A stretch of 64,000 bases of DNA from Acetatifactor sp. GTDB lineage: Bacteria > Bacillota > Clostridia > Lachnospirales > Lachnospiraceae. Both the position numbers and the translations under genes were made by a program. Below the pieces are notes generated by a model. It was not told where the DNA came from. It made no database searches and saw only the letters and a list, made by a program, of their open reading frames with translations. The stretch lies in assembly GCA_024693365.1 (NCBI GenBank), contig JAILLF010000043.1:1-64000 (forward strand), written 5' to 3'. Below are positions 26,228 to 34,845 of this stretch, in pieces; within the stretch, counting starts at the first letter, position 1, and every line of letters starts with the position of its first letter.

Positions 26228-27505
26228 ATGCTTAAAATTGGCAGCAATCAAAAATTAATCGTGGGATATGACCTCGGATGGGATTATGCCCAGATTAGCT
26301 TCTGCAATGCGGCGGGAAGTCCCGTGGAAACGGTGTCTTCCGTTGCGGGTTCGGAATATTTCAGCATACCGACGGTGCTCTGTAAACGCCCGGGCGTCAA
26401 CCAGTGGTTTTATGGTAAGGAGGCTCTGCAGTACGCTCAGGAGAATCAGGGGATCCTGGTGGAGAACCTGCTTCAGCTTGCCGTGGACGGAGAGTCCGTC
26501 CAGATCGACGGCGGAGAGTATGATCCCGTTGCATTGCTGACGCTGTTTTTCAAGCGGAGCCTTGGCATGCTATCCAGCGCTGCCGGCACGGAAAAGATCG
26601 AAGCACTGATGATTACCTGTGACCGGTTGGACGCGACCGTGACCGCGGTTTTGGAAAAACTGTCCGCAAACCTCCGGCTTAAGACGGAGAAGATCGCGTG
26701 GCAATCCCATCAGGAGAGCTATTATGATTATCTGATCCATCAGCAGGGCGAACTGTGGAAGGAGCCTTCCATTCTCTTTCATTATCAGGGAAACCGCATG
26801 ATCTGTTATCGGATGGAATGTAACAGGAGGACAAAGCCCGTCGTTACGTTTATTCACAGGGAAGAGGAGGAATTTCCGTCCAAGGCATCCCTGTCAGGCA
26901 AGGAACAGGAAGGAAATCAGATCCTGGACCGTACCTTTTTAGAGTTGGTTCAAGAGAAGATCGGAAACGGAAGGATCGCATCCGTCTATCTGATCGGAGA
27001 CGATTTTTCAGAGGATTGGCTCAAGGAATCCTTAAAATTCCTGTGTGACAGAAGGCGGATATTCCTTGGGAATAATCTCTTTTGCAAGGGCGCCTGTCAC
27101 GGCATGCTCGAGCATTTTCATCCGAGCGACGTGGCAAGCGAGTACGTATTCCTTGGGGAAGACAAGCTAAAGAGCAACATTGGCATGAACGTTTTCCGTC
27201 AGGGCAACAGCACGTATCTTCCCCTCTTGGATGCGGGAACAAACTGGAAGAAAGCGACGACAAGCCTGGAATTTTATTTAAAGGGCGAGAACGTGGTGGA
27301 ACTGACGGCAACAAGCCTTGTGGGCGGAGGAAAAATGGTCTTGCCCATAGAACTGGAGGGACTTTCCGCAGACATGGCACGCATCCGCATGACGCTGTAC
27401 GCGAAGGGTGAGAAATTGCTTCACGCACGGTTTGCGGATCTGGGCTTTGGAGAATTCCGTCCCGCGGAGACGAGAGTTTGGGAAAAAGACGTCACGTTAG
27501 ACTAG
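26228..27505 (+). CDS. DUF5716-type protein with actin/Hsp70-like fold
   Basis: A 425-residue protein; the start at 26228 follows GGGAGG 9 bases upstream, whereas an in-frame ATG further up lies inside the preceding gene. The N-terminus reads LIVGYDLGWDYAQISF, a phosphate-1 loop of the actin/Hsp70 ATPase superfamily (GxDxG). It is followed by SIPTVLCKRPGVNQWFYGKE, which parallels the PS-VAF and GxxA region of Hsp70. SVYLIGDDFSEDWLKESLKF resembles the adenosine motif region. The C-terminal ~100 residues form a beta-rich domain (GNSTYLPLLDAGTNWKKATT). I recognise it as DUF5716, known mainly as the partner of DUF5717. ATP binding is inference. Followed 9 bases later by a third gene. Confidence 0.7.
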   Translation: MLKIGSNQKLIVGYDLGWDYAQISFCNAAGSPVETVSSVAGSEYFSIPTVLCKRPGVNQWFYGKEALQYAQENQGILVENLLQLAVDGESVQIDGGEYDPVALLTLFFKRSLGMLSSAAGTEKIEALMITCDRLDATVTAVLEKLSANLRLKTEKIAWQSHQESYYDYLIHQQGELWKEPSILFHYQGNRMICYRMECNRRTKPVVTFIHREEEEFPSKASLSGKEQEGNQILDRTFLELVQEKIGNGRIASVYLIGDDFSEDWLKESLKFLCDRRRIFLGNNLFCKGACHGMLEHFHPSDVASEYVFLGEDKLKSNIGMNVFRQGNSTYLPLLDAGTNWKKATTSLEFYLKGENVVELTATSLVGGGKMVLPIELEGLSADMARIRMTLYAKGEKLLHARFADLGFGEFRPAETRVWEKDVTLD

Positions 27506-27514
27506 GAGGCATTT

Positions 27515-28369
27515 ATGCAGGCATATCTTTGCGTGGGAGAGTATTCTTCCGTACCATATCTGATCCAGGGCCTGGAAATGCGGGTATATTGCATGGAGGA
27601 GCTCTGTTACGGACTTAAGGAAAATGCATTTCTTCTCGACAGCTCCATCATGAGCGATACGCTGCTCCGTTGGATCCGGGAGCGCTGCGGGCTGGATGAG
27701 CTGGCGGATTTTCTGTATCCCATGGTTCACCGGCAGGGATCCTTAAGCACCTTTGTCTCTGCCATTTTGCAGTACGTGGGACTGTATGACGCGGAAACCA
27801 TCCGCCAGGTGGAACAGATCCTCAAGAAGGGCGCCGGACTTTCGAGTCTGGAAAAACGGAAGGAGCAGGTGGATTATCTGGCCAAAAAGAAGAAATACGT
27901 GGCAGCCATCCGTGGCTATGACGGGCTGCTCTTGAAATGGGAGGAGTTTGGAGAGATGGGACTTTCCGTTCCAGGAGACGAACTTAAGGCCAACATCTGC
28001 CATAACAAGGGCGTGGCCTACGCGAGGCTGATGCTGTACGGCCAGGCCGGTGACAGCTTCCTTTCCGCCTACCGCATCACGGGAAATGAGGAGGAGTATC
28101 TTTGTTTTCTGGCGACAAAGCGCATGGAACTGCCGGAAAGCCAGTACGTCGGTTTTGCGGCAGGGGAGATGGAGCATTATGAACTCACCTTGGAACTCGA
28201 GAAAAAGATGGAGGAGCTAAGGCGTGAATTCCGGCTTCAGCCGGCGGAACTGATGCTGAGGGAACGCAGGGAAGCAAAGGAATCCGGCGACGAACGTTAC
28301 TATCAGGAAGAAGGGGCGAAGCTCTGCGAATCGCTCAAAAACCAGTACCGGTTTAGCGTCGGGGAGTGA
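27515..28369 (+). CDS. uncharacterised TPR-like third member of the DUF5717/DUF5716 operon
   Basis: A 284-residue soluble protein starting after AGGAGG, 9 bases behind the actin-like gene. The first ~100 residues (MQAYLCVGEYSSVPYLIQGL, ERCGLDELADFLYPMVHRQG) are a compact alpha/beta or helical region. Residues ~110-205 read like two TPR units (KEQVDYLAKKKKYVAAIRGY, NICHNKGVAYARLMLYGQAG). A charged coiled-coil-like tail follows (LEKKMEELRREFRLQPAELM). No enzyme motif, signal or membrane segment is present. Its fixed position suggests it works with the two preceding proteins, perhaps as an adaptor. The function is unknown. Confidence 0.65.
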   Translation: MQAYLCVGEYSSVPYLIQGLEMRVYCMEELCYGLKENAFLLDSSIMSDTLLRWIRERCGLDELADFLYPMVHRQGSLSTFVSAILQYVGLYDAETIRQVEQILKKGAGLSSLEKRKEQVDYLAKKKKYVAAIRGYDGLLLKWEEFGEMGLSVPGDELKANICHNKGVAYARLMLYGQAGDSFLSAYRITGNEEEYLCFLATKRMELPESQYVGFAAGEMEHYELTLELEKKMEELRREFRLQPAELMLRERREAKESGDERYYQEEGAKLCESLKNQYRFSVGE

Positions 28370-28426
28370 TTCTCGATTTATACAAAAAAACCATCAATTT
28401 TTTTCGAATTTTCTTGATTTTTTCTA

Positions 28427-28456
28427 TTGAAAATTTTCGATAAACGTGTTTATCTA
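28427..28456 (+). promoter_or_regulatory. candidate purine promoter with an embedded palindrome
   Basis: TTGAAA at 28427-28432 and TATCTA at 28451-28456 are 18 bases apart. Between and over the -10 lies GATAAACGTGTTTATC (28439-28454), with seven-base inverted arms and a two-base centre, a good operator candidate. The 145-base AT-rich leader has no match to a guanine riboswitch, and CGAA-centred PurBox matches are weak. Confidence 0.4.
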
Positions 28457-28516
28457 TTAAAGTGATTTCTTTTGAAATTATTTTTCAGTATGACAAGAGA
28501 GCGAGGTAAATTGAGT

Positions 28517-29386
28517 ATGCAGGAGCTGAAACCCATCAAAGAGGGTAAAGTGCGCGAGATCTATGACAACGGCGACAGCCTGATCATGGTTGCCACGGAT
28601 CGCATCAGTTGCTTTGACGTGATTCTTCACAACGTTGTTACGAAGAAGGGTACCGTACTTACGCAGATGTCCAAGTTTTGGTTTGACATGACGAAGGACA
28701 TTATTCCCAACCACATGATTTCCGTTGACGTAAAGGACATGCCTGAGTTCTTCCAACAGCCGAAATTCGACGGCAACAGCATGATGTGTAAGAAACTGGA
28801 GATGCTTCCCGTGGAGTGCATTGTTCGCGGCTACATCACCGGAAGCGGTTGGGCCAGTTACGTAAAGAACGGCACGGTTTGCGGCATCAAGCTTCCTGAG
28901 GGATTAAAGGAGTCTGACAAATTACCTGAGCCTATCTATACTCCTTCCACAAAGGCGGAGATCGGAGATCATGACGAGAACATCTCATACGAGCAGAGCG
29001 TGGAATATCTTGAGAAGCGTTTCCCCGGTAAGGGCGAAGAATATGCTTCCAAGCTTCGGGATTATACCATCGCCTTATATAAAAAGTGCGCAGACTACGC
29101 ACTGACCAGAGGCATCATCATCGCTGACACGAAATTTGAATTTGGTCTTGATGAGAACGGAAACATTGTTTTGGGCGACGAGATGCTTACCCCTGACAGC
29201 TCCCGTTTCTGGCCTGCGGAAGGGTATGAACCCGGACATGCACAGCCTTCCTTCGACAAGCAGTTTGCAAGAGACTGGCTGAAGGCAAATGAGCATGACT
29301 GGACCTTGCCTGACGAGATCGTGCAGAAGACGATCGACAAGTACCTTCAGGGATATGAACTGCTGACAGGTAAAAAATTAGTATAA
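28517..29386 (+). CDS. purC: phosphoribosylaminoimidazole-succinocarboxamide synthase (SAICAR synthetase)
   Basis: Joins CAIR and aspartate with ATP to give SAICAR in purine synthesis. The 289-residue protein starts MQELKPIKEGKVREIYD, the usual PurC N-terminus, at 28517 with GAGG 10 bases upstream; a longer in-frame start is unlikely. Motifs visible are LIMVATDRISCFDVIL, VECIVRGYITGSGW and IIIADTKFEFGLD, then LGDEMLTPDSSRFW. It is the longer, single-domain form found in many bacteria. First of a purine cluster purC-purB-purF-purA with 80-145-base gaps. Confidence 0.96.
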   Translation: MQELKPIKEGKVREIYDNGDSLIMVATDRISCFDVILHNVVTKKGTVLTQMSKFWFDMTKDIIPNHMISVDVKDMPEFFQQPKFDGNSMMCKKLEMLPVECIVRGYITGSGWASYVKNGTVCGIKLPEGLKESDKLPEPIYTPSTKAEIGDHDENISYEQSVEYLEKRFPGKGEEYASKLRDYTIALYKKCADYALTRGIIIADTKFEFGLDENGNIVLGDEMLTPDSSRFWPAEGYEPGHAQPSFDKQFARDWLKANEHDWTLPDEIVQKTIDKYLQGYELLTGKKLV

Positions 29387-29396
29387 CCATATCATG

Positions 29397-29434
29397 GCCC
29401 AAGGCAATGCTTTCAACGGCGTAAGCACCTTGGG
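29397..29434 (+). promoter_or_regulatory. stem-loop between purC and purB
   Basis: GCCCAAGG pairs with CCTTGGGC, with an inner TGCTT/AAGCA step. No T-run follows and the purB ribosome binding site AAGGAG is 20 bases downstream, so mRNA processing or stability is more likely than termination. Confidence 0.5.
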
Positions 29435-29467
29435 CTATCGAAGTTTAAAAACGTAAGGAGAACGTAA

Positions 29468-30919
29468 ATGAGTACTGACAGATATCAGAGTCCATTATCA
29501 GAAAGATATGCCAGCAAGGAAATGCAGTTTATCTTTTCACCCGACATGAAGTTCCGCACTTGGAGAAAGCTTTGGATTGCCCTTGCCGAGACGGAGAAGG
29601 AGCTTGGCCTCTCCCAGAACGGAAAGCCCGTCATCACGCAGGAACAGATCGATGAGTTAAAGGCGCATGCCGAGGATATCAACTATGACGTGGCACAGGC
29701 CAGGGAAAAGGTGGTACGCCACGACGTGATGAGCCACGTATATGCTTACGGGCAACAGTGCCCCAAAGCGGCAGGCATTATCCATCTTGGCGCTACGTCC
29801 TGCTACGTTGGCGATAATACGGACATTATCGTTATGACCGAGGCTTTAAAGCTCGTTCGCAAAAAGCTGATCAACGTGATGAAGGAGCTGGCTGATTTCG
29901 CTGACAAGTATAAGGCACAGCCAACGCTTGCATTCACGCACTTCCAGCCTGCACAGCCCACGACCGTTGGCAAGCGCGCGACCCTGTGGCTTCAGGAGTT
30001 TTCTCTTGACTTAGAGGACTTGGATCACGTGCTTTCTACCATGAAGCTTCTTGGTTCCAAGGGAACCACGGGTACTCAGGCATCGTTCCTCGAGCTCTTT
30101 AACGGAGATCAGGAGACCATCGACAAGATCGATCCCATGATCGCGGCAAAGATGGGCTTCAAGGAGTGCTATCCCGTATCCGGCCAGACCTATTCCAGAA
30201 AGGTTGACACCAGGGTGGCCAACGTACTCGCAGGCATTGCAGCCAGCGCTCACAAGATGAGCAATGACATTCGTCTGCTCCAGCATCTGAAGGAAGTGGA
30301 AGAGCCTTTCGAGAAGACGCAGATCGGTTCCTCTGCCATGGCATATAAGAGAAATCCCATGAGAAGCGAGAGAATTGCTTCCCTGTCCAGATACGTTATG
30401 ATCGACGCGCTGAATCCTGCCATCACCTCGGCAACCCAGTGGTTTGAGAGAACGCTCGATGATTCCGCAAACAAGAGACTGTCCATTCCAGAAGGCTTCC
30501 TTGCCATTGACGGCATTCTGGATCTTTGCCTGAACGTGGTGGACGGCCTGGTGGTATATCCCAAGGTGATTGAAAAGAGACTTCGCAGCGAGCTTCCCTT
30601 CATGGCGACGGAGAATATCATGATGGATGCCGTAAAGAACGGCGGCAACCGTCAGGAGCTTCACGAGCGCATCCGTGAGCTTTCCATGGAAGCAGGACGC
30701 AACGTCAAGGTGGAAGGCAAGGACAATAACCTCCTTGAACTCATTGCGGCAGATCCTGCCTTTGGCCTCTCTCTCGAAGACCTTCAGAAGTGCATGGATC
30801 CTTCGAAATACGTTGGCCGCAGCGTTGTTCAGGTTGACGCCTTCCTCACTGGCGTCATCCGCCCCATCCTCGCTGCCAACGCCGACCTTCTTGGCGTCAA
30901 GGCAGAGATCAACGTGTAG
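29468..30919 (+). CDS. purB: adenylosuccinate lyase
   Basis: Fumarase-superfamily lyase acting twice in purine synthesis: SAICAR to AICAR and adenylosuccinate to AMP. The 483-residue chain contains the signature loop GSSAMAYKRNPMRSE with the catalytic serine, the HLGATSCYVGDN region, and TLAFTHFQPAQPTTVGKRA with the general acid histidine. A strong AAGGAG precedes the ATG. It is slightly longer than the ~430-residue Bacillus form and resembles the human/Clostridia class. It lies between purC and a PurF homologue. Confidence 0.96.
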   Translation: MSTDRYQSPLSERYASKEMQFIFSPDMKFRTWRKLWIALAETEKELGLSQNGKPVITQEQIDELKAHAEDINYDVAQAREKVVRHDVMSHVYAYGQQCPKAAGIIHLGATSCYVGDNTDIIVMTEALKLVRKKLINVMKELADFADKYKAQPTLAFTHFQPAQPTTVGKRATLWLQEFSLDLEDLDHVLSTMKLLGSKGTTGTQASFLELFNGDQETIDKIDPMIAAKMGFKECYPVSGQTYSRKVDTRVANVLAGIAASAHKMSNDIRLLQHLKEVEEPFEKTQIGSSAMAYKRNPMRSERIASLSRYVMIDALNPAITSATQWFERTLDDSANKRLSIPEGFLAIDGILDLCLNVVDGLVVYPKVIEKRLRSELPFMATENIMMDAVKNGGNRQELHERIRELSMEAGRNVKVEGKDNNLLELIAADPAFGLSLEDLQKCMDPSKYVGRSVVQVDAFLTGVIRPILAANADLLGVKAEINV

Positions 30920-30986
30920 GAAATTCATGATTCATAATTTATAATGTCATTTAACTGATTAATGAAAGTTAATGGCTTGAAACAAT

Positions 30987-31033
30987 CTCGAGGGGATGTT
31001 TGAAATAGGCTCCTATTTAAACAAAGCCCCGAG
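30987..31033 (+). promoter_or_regulatory. long stem-loop in the leader of the purF-like gene
   Basis: CTCG-GGG pairs with CCCCGAG, then TGTTT/AAACA and AAATAG/CTATTT up to a GCTC loop. The stem ends 31 bases before the start codon. There is no T-run, so this is a leader structure of unknown role rather than a terminator. Confidence 0.5.
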
Positions 31034-31064
31034 TTCTTCAAAATATACAGTAAGGAGAAATGAC

Positions 31065-32480
31065 ATGGGCGGATTTTTTGGAGTTGCATCAAAAGAGGAT
31101 TGTACGTTTGACCTGTTCTTTGGTACGGACTATCATTCCCACTTGGGAACGCGCCGCGCGGGAATGGTGGTATACGGCAAGAAAGGCTTTGACCGTGCGA
31201 TCCACAACATCGAAAACGCACCCTTCCGTACTAAATTTGACGGTGACGTGAATTCCATGGAGGGAAATCTGGGAATCGGATGTATTTCCGACTATGAACC
31301 ACAGCCCCTGCTTATGAGATCGCATCACGGCACCTACGCCATCACCACCGTGGGCAAGATCAACAATGCAGAAGCCTTGACGAAACAGATCTTTGACAAC
31401 GGCCTGTCCCACTTTATGGAGATGAGCAGCGGCGAGATCAATGCGACTGAGCTGGTTGCGGCACTGATCAATCAGAAGGACAACATGGTGGAAGGCATTC
31501 GCTATGCACAGGAGGTCATCGACGGATCCATGAGTATCCTGATTTTGACGCCCCTGGGCCTGTATGCCGCAAGAGACCGGCTTGGAAGAACGCCGGTGGT
31601 GATCGGAAAGAAAAAGGACGCCTATTGCGTTTCCTTTGAAAGCTTTGCTTATCTGAACCTGGGATATGAAGATTGCAAGGAATTAGGACCTGGAGAAATT
31701 GCGGTGGTAACGCCTGAAGGCGTAAAGACGCTTGTAAATCCCGGCAAGGACATGAAAATTTGTACCTTCCTTTGGATCTATTACGGCTATCCTTCCTCGT
31801 CCTACGAGGGAATCAGCGTGGAGCAGATGCGTTATAACTGCGGCGCAGCCCTGGCGAAGAGAGATGCCGGCAGGGATCACGTAAAACCGGACATCGTTGC
31901 CGGCGTACCGGATTCCGGAACGGCACATGCCATCGGATACGCAAATGAGTCCGGCATTCCGTTCTCCAGACCGTTTATCAAATACACGCCGACATGGCCG
32001 AGATCCTTCATGCCGACAATGCAGACGCAGAGAAACCTGATCGCGAAGATGAAGCTGATTCCCGTGCATGACCTGATCCAGGACAAGAAGCTTCTTTTGA
32101 TCGATGATTCCATCGTGCGAGGAACGCAGCTTCGCGAGACGACGGAATTCCTGTATCAGAGCGGGGCGAAGGAGGTTCACATCCGTCCTGCCTGCCCGCC
32201 GCTTCTGTTCGGTTGTAAATACTTGAATTTCTCCAGATCCACCTCTGAGATGGACCTGATTGCGAGAAGAGTATTGAAAGACATGGAGCAGGAAGGTTTG
32301 AAGATCGACTTAAAGAAGTACGTGGATCCCAACACGAATGAATACAATGACATGGTGGCGCGCATTGGAAAGCAACTCAATTTCACCACCTTGCATTTCC
32401 ACAGACTGGACGACATGATCAACTCCGTTGGCATTGACAAAGAAAAGCTTTGTACTTACTGCTGGGATGGCAGAGAGTAA
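31065..32480 (+). CDS. purF: PurF-family amidophosphoribosyltransferase homologue lacking the glutaminase nucleophile
   Basis: A 471-residue PurF homologue starting at 31065 (AAGGAG 9 bases upstream). The phosphoribosyltransferase half is intact: LLLIDDSIVRGTQ binds PRPP. The four Fe-S ligands of Bacillus-type PurF appear conserved (Cys233, Cys384, Cys463, Cys466 in LCTYC). The N-terminal Ntn-amidotransferase half is not normal. True PurF enzymes mature to an N-terminal Cys (MCGI), but here the sequence is MGGFFGV with no Cys before residue 13. The HNGN oxyanion region reads TTVGKINN. It probably cannot hydrolyse glutamine. It may use free ammonia, rely on another glutaminase, or be regulatory. 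It sits between purB and purA, so a purine role is likely. Annotation pipelines would call it plain purF. Confidence 0.82.
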   Translation: MGGFFGVASKEDCTFDLFFGTDYHSHLGTRRAGMVVYGKKGFDRAIHNIENAPFRTKFDGDVNSMEGNLGIGCISDYEPQPLLMRSHHGTYAITTVGKINNAEALTKQIFDNGLSHFMEMSSGEINATELVAALINQKDNMVEGIRYAQEVIDGSMSILILTPLGLYAARDRLGRTPVVIGKKKDAYCVSFESFAYLNLGYEDCKELGPGEIAVVTPEGVKTLVNPGKDMKICTFLWIYYGYPSSSYEGISVEQMRYNCGAALAKRDAGRDHVKPDIVAGVPDSGTAHAIGYANESGIPFSRPFIKYTPTWPRSFMPTMQTQRNLIAKMKLIPVHDLIQDKKLLLIDDSIVRGTQLRETTEFLYQSGAKEVHIRPACPPLLFGCKYLNFSRSTSEMDLIARRVLKDMEQEGLKIDLKKYVDPNTNEYNDMVARIGKQLNFTTLHFHRLDDMINSVGIDKEKLCTYCWDGRE

Positions 32481-32542
32481 TCAAAACGCAAACTTGATGA
32501 ATTCAAAACGTGAGGAATTCACGGAAAGAAAGGAAAAAATAT

Positions 32543-33838
32543 ATGGTTAAAGCAGTTGTAGGAGCAAACTGGGGCGACGAAGGAAAAGGTAAGATCACGG
32601 ACATGATGGCAGAGAAAGCGGACGTAATCGTACGTTTTCAGGGCGGCGCAAATGCAGGACACACGATCGTGAACTGCTATGGTAAATTCGCATTGCATAC
32701 GTTACCTTCCGGCGTCTTTTACGGACACACCACCAGCGTGATCGGCAATGGCGTGGCGCTGAACATTCCCCTTTTGTTCAAAGAGATTCAGTCCATTGTT
32801 GAGAGAAACGTGCCCATGCCCAAAATCTTGGTTTCCGATCGTGCACAGATCGTGATGCCATATCACATTCTCTTTGATCAGTATGAGGAGGAGCGCCTGG
32901 GCGGTAAGTCCTTTGGATCAACCAAGTCCGGCATCGCGCCTTTCTATTCTGACAAATATGCAAAGATCGGTTTCCAGGTCAACGAGCTGTTTGACGAGGA
33001 AGGCTTAGCTGAAAAGGTTAGAAGCGTGTGTGCGGTAAAGAACGTTCTCTTAAAGCATCTCTACAATAAGCCAGAGATCGATCCTGAAGAGCTGTTAAAG
33101 ACCCTGCATGAGTATAAAGAGATGATCGCGCCTTACGTTTGCGACGTTTCCTCATTCCTTGACCGTGCGCTGAAGGACGGCAAGACCGTTCTGCTAGAGG
33201 GTCAGCTGGGAACCTTGAAGGATCCCGATCACGGAATCTATCCCATGGTTACGAGTTCCTCCACGCTCGCTGCATATGGTGCGGTAGGCGCAGGAATTCC
33301 GCCCTATGAGATCAAGCAGGTTGTGACGGTATGTAAGGCATATTCTTCCGCAGTAGGCGCAGGCGCGTTTGTTTCCGAGATTTTTGGGGATGAGGCGGAT
33401 GAGCTTCGTCGCCGCGGCGGAGACGGTGGTGAGTATGGCGCAACCACCGGAAGACCCAGAAGAATGGGTTGGTTTGACTGCGTTGCTTCCAAGTATGGCT
33501 GCCGTCTGCAGGGAACTACGGACGTAGCCTTCACGGTATTGGACGTGCTCGGATACTTGGATGAGATCCCTGTTTGCGTGGGATATGAGATTGACGGAAA
33601 GGTGACGACGGACTTCCCCGTAACGCACCTTCTTGAGAAGGCAAAGCCCGTGCTTAGAACGCTCCCCGGATGGAAGTGTGACATACGCGGCATCGACAGG
33701 TATGAGGATCTTCCGGAGAACTGCAGAAACTATATTGAGTTTATTGAAAAGCAGATCGGATATCCCATCACCATGATCAGCAATGGTCCCAGAAGACAGG
33801 ACATCATTTACAGGGAGAGCCCTTTGAAGAAGGCGTAA
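32543..33838 (+). CDS. purA: adenylosuccinate synthetase
   Basis: Makes adenylosuccinate from IMP, aspartate and GTP. The 431-residue protein starts at 32543 after AAAGGA, giving MVKAVVGANWGDEGKGKITD, the standard N-terminus with the GTP-binding GDEGKGK loop. GGANAGHTIV, GTLKDPDHGIYPMVTSS, and RRMGWFD are family signatures. It closes the purine cluster; its product is cleaved by PurB two genes upstream. In several bacteria PurA is inhibited by (p)ppGpp, and relA lies only 3.3 kb downstream. Confidence 0.96.
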   Translation: MVKAVVGANWGDEGKGKITDMMAEKADVIVRFQGGANAGHTIVNCYGKFALHTLPSGVFYGHTTSVIGNGVALNIPLLFKEIQSIVERNVPMPKILVSDRAQIVMPYHILFDQYEEERLGGKSFGSTKSGIAPFYSDKYAKIGFQVNELFDEEGLAEKVRSVCAVKNVLLKHLYNKPEIDPEELLKTLHEYKEMIAPYVCDVSSFLDRALKDGKTVLLEGQLGTLKDPDHGIYPMVTSSSTLAAYGAVGAGIPPYEIKQVVTVCKAYSSAVGAGAFVSEIFGDEADELRRRGGDGGEYGATTGRPRRMGWFDCVASKYGCRLQGTTDVAFTVLDVLGYLDEIPVCVGYEIDGKVTTDFPVTHLLEKAKPVLRTLPGWKCDIRGIDRYEDLPENCRNYIEFIEKQIGYPITMISNGPRRQDIIYRESPLKKA

Positions 33839-33871
33839 AAGAGATTGACCGGGAAAGGATGACGGGAGAGC

Positions 33872-34471
33872 GTGATCAAAAACATAATTTTTGACATTGG
33901 AAACGTGCTGACAGACTTCCGGTGGGCAGAGTTCCTTGCGGACAAGGGCTTTTCAGAGGAAGAGATCGGACGCATCGCAAAGGCCAGCGTATTAACGCCG
34001 GTCTGGGCAGAACTTGACCGCGGCGTTTGGAGCTTTGACGAAGTGATGGCTGGATTTATCAAGAATGATCCGGAGATAGAAGAGAAGCTTCACAAGGCTT
34101 TTGACGACATGACTGACATAGTCACAATCCGGGACTATGCGGTAGGTTGGATAAAAAAGCTCAAAGAAAAAGGCTTTTCCGTCTATTGTCTCTCGAACTT
34201 TTCGGAAAAGATTGAGAGAGAATGCAAGAAAGGCCTAGTCTTTCGGGAGTATATGGATGGAGGGCTCCTCTCCTGGAACGTAAAGCTGATCAAACCGGAT
34301 CCGGCATTTTATCAGCTTTTACTCGACAGATATTCCCTGATTCCCGAGGAAAGCGTTTTTGTGGATGACCTTCCTGCAAATGTTGCGGCAGGTCAAAAGC
34401 TCGGGATCCATGGGATTGTATTCGAAACGCCCGAGCAGGCATGGAAAGATCTTGAAGCATTAAATTCATAA
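33872..34471 (+). CDS. HAD-superfamily phosphatase, YihX-like
   Basis: A 199-residue hydrolase using a GTG start at 33872 after GGGAGAG. Motif I is IIFDIGNVLTDFRW with nucleophile Asp8, motif II CLSNFSE, motif III Lys in KLIKPDPAFYQLLL and motif IV SVFVDDLPANVAAG. This pattern fits subfamily IA enzymes such as YihX, an alpha-glucose-1-phosphatase, but the substrate cannot be deduced. It begins 33 bases after purA and may be read with it. Confidence 0.85.
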   Translation: MIKNIIFDIGNVLTDFRWAEFLADKGFSEEEIGRIAKASVLTPVWAELDRGVWSFDEVMAGFIKNDPEIEEKLHKAFDDMTDIVTIRDYAVGWIKKLKEKGFSVYCLSNFSEKIERECKKGLVFREYMDGGLLSWNVKLIKPDPAFYQLLLDRYSLIPEESVFVDDLPANVAAGQKLGIHGIVFETPEQAWKDLEALNS

Positions 34472-34478
34472 GAATTAC

Positions 34479-34520
34479 CGGGAGAGGTCACTCCTGATCG
34501 GAGGCTTCTCCCGTTTTGTT
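34479..34520. terminator. terminator between convergent genes
   Basis: CGGGAG (34479-34484) pairs with CTCCCG (34508-34513) with a partly paired interior, followed by TTTTGTTTT. It ends the HAD gene; the arm also overlaps the last codons of the - strand gene. Confidence 0.6.
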
Positions 34521-34820
34521 TTCTGAAGCATTCTCCTTCAAGTCCAAGGACGCTATGGTGTGCTTTTGCGTGAGCACTCCGTACATCCACGTATAGATCC
34601 AGATGAGGAGGGGAATAGTCACGGTGCCGATCAGGCAGAGCATGAACCATTGCCCGGAGGAACTTCTGTCAAAGATCGCGACAATGAGAGTCGTGACGTA
34701 TAACGCAAGTAACAGTATAATGCCGATGATGGCGGCGATGCGTTTCGCCGTCATTTTAGTTGACTTGCCATTCCTGCCGGAAGCATTTGCATTTGTCTTT
34801 TCATTTGTGTTTGCAGACAT
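34488..34820 (-). CDS. small two-pass membrane protein
   Basis: A 110-residue protein starting at 34820, where GAGAGG lies upstream on the - strand; a longer in-frame start is possible but lacks a site. A polar Asn/Lys-rich N-terminus (~30 residues) is followed by two hydrophobic segments (IAAIIGIILLLALYVTTLIV and FMLCLIGTVTIPLLIWIYTW) and an acidic tail. No family is recognised. It begins 25 bases after the NlpC/P60-like lipoprotein gene and is probably co-transcribed with it. Confidence 0.65.
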   Translation of the reverse strand: MSANTNEKTNANASGRNGKSTKMTAKRIAAIIGIILLLALYVTTLIVAIFDRSSSGQWFMLCLIGTVTIPLLIWIYTWMYGVLTQKHTIASLDLKENASENKTGEASDQE

Positions 34821-34845
34821 GGGATACCTCTCATTCTTTTTATGG

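Noticed and set aside
28370..28516. Purine riboswitch upstream of purC
   Set aside because: No conserved P1-P3 core of a guanine/adenine riboswitch can be found; only AT-rich DNA and one palindrome.
30011..30928. 305-codon antisense frame opposite purB
   Set aside because: The + strand is a complete adenylosuccinate lyase; the antisense frame has no start site or recognisable motif.
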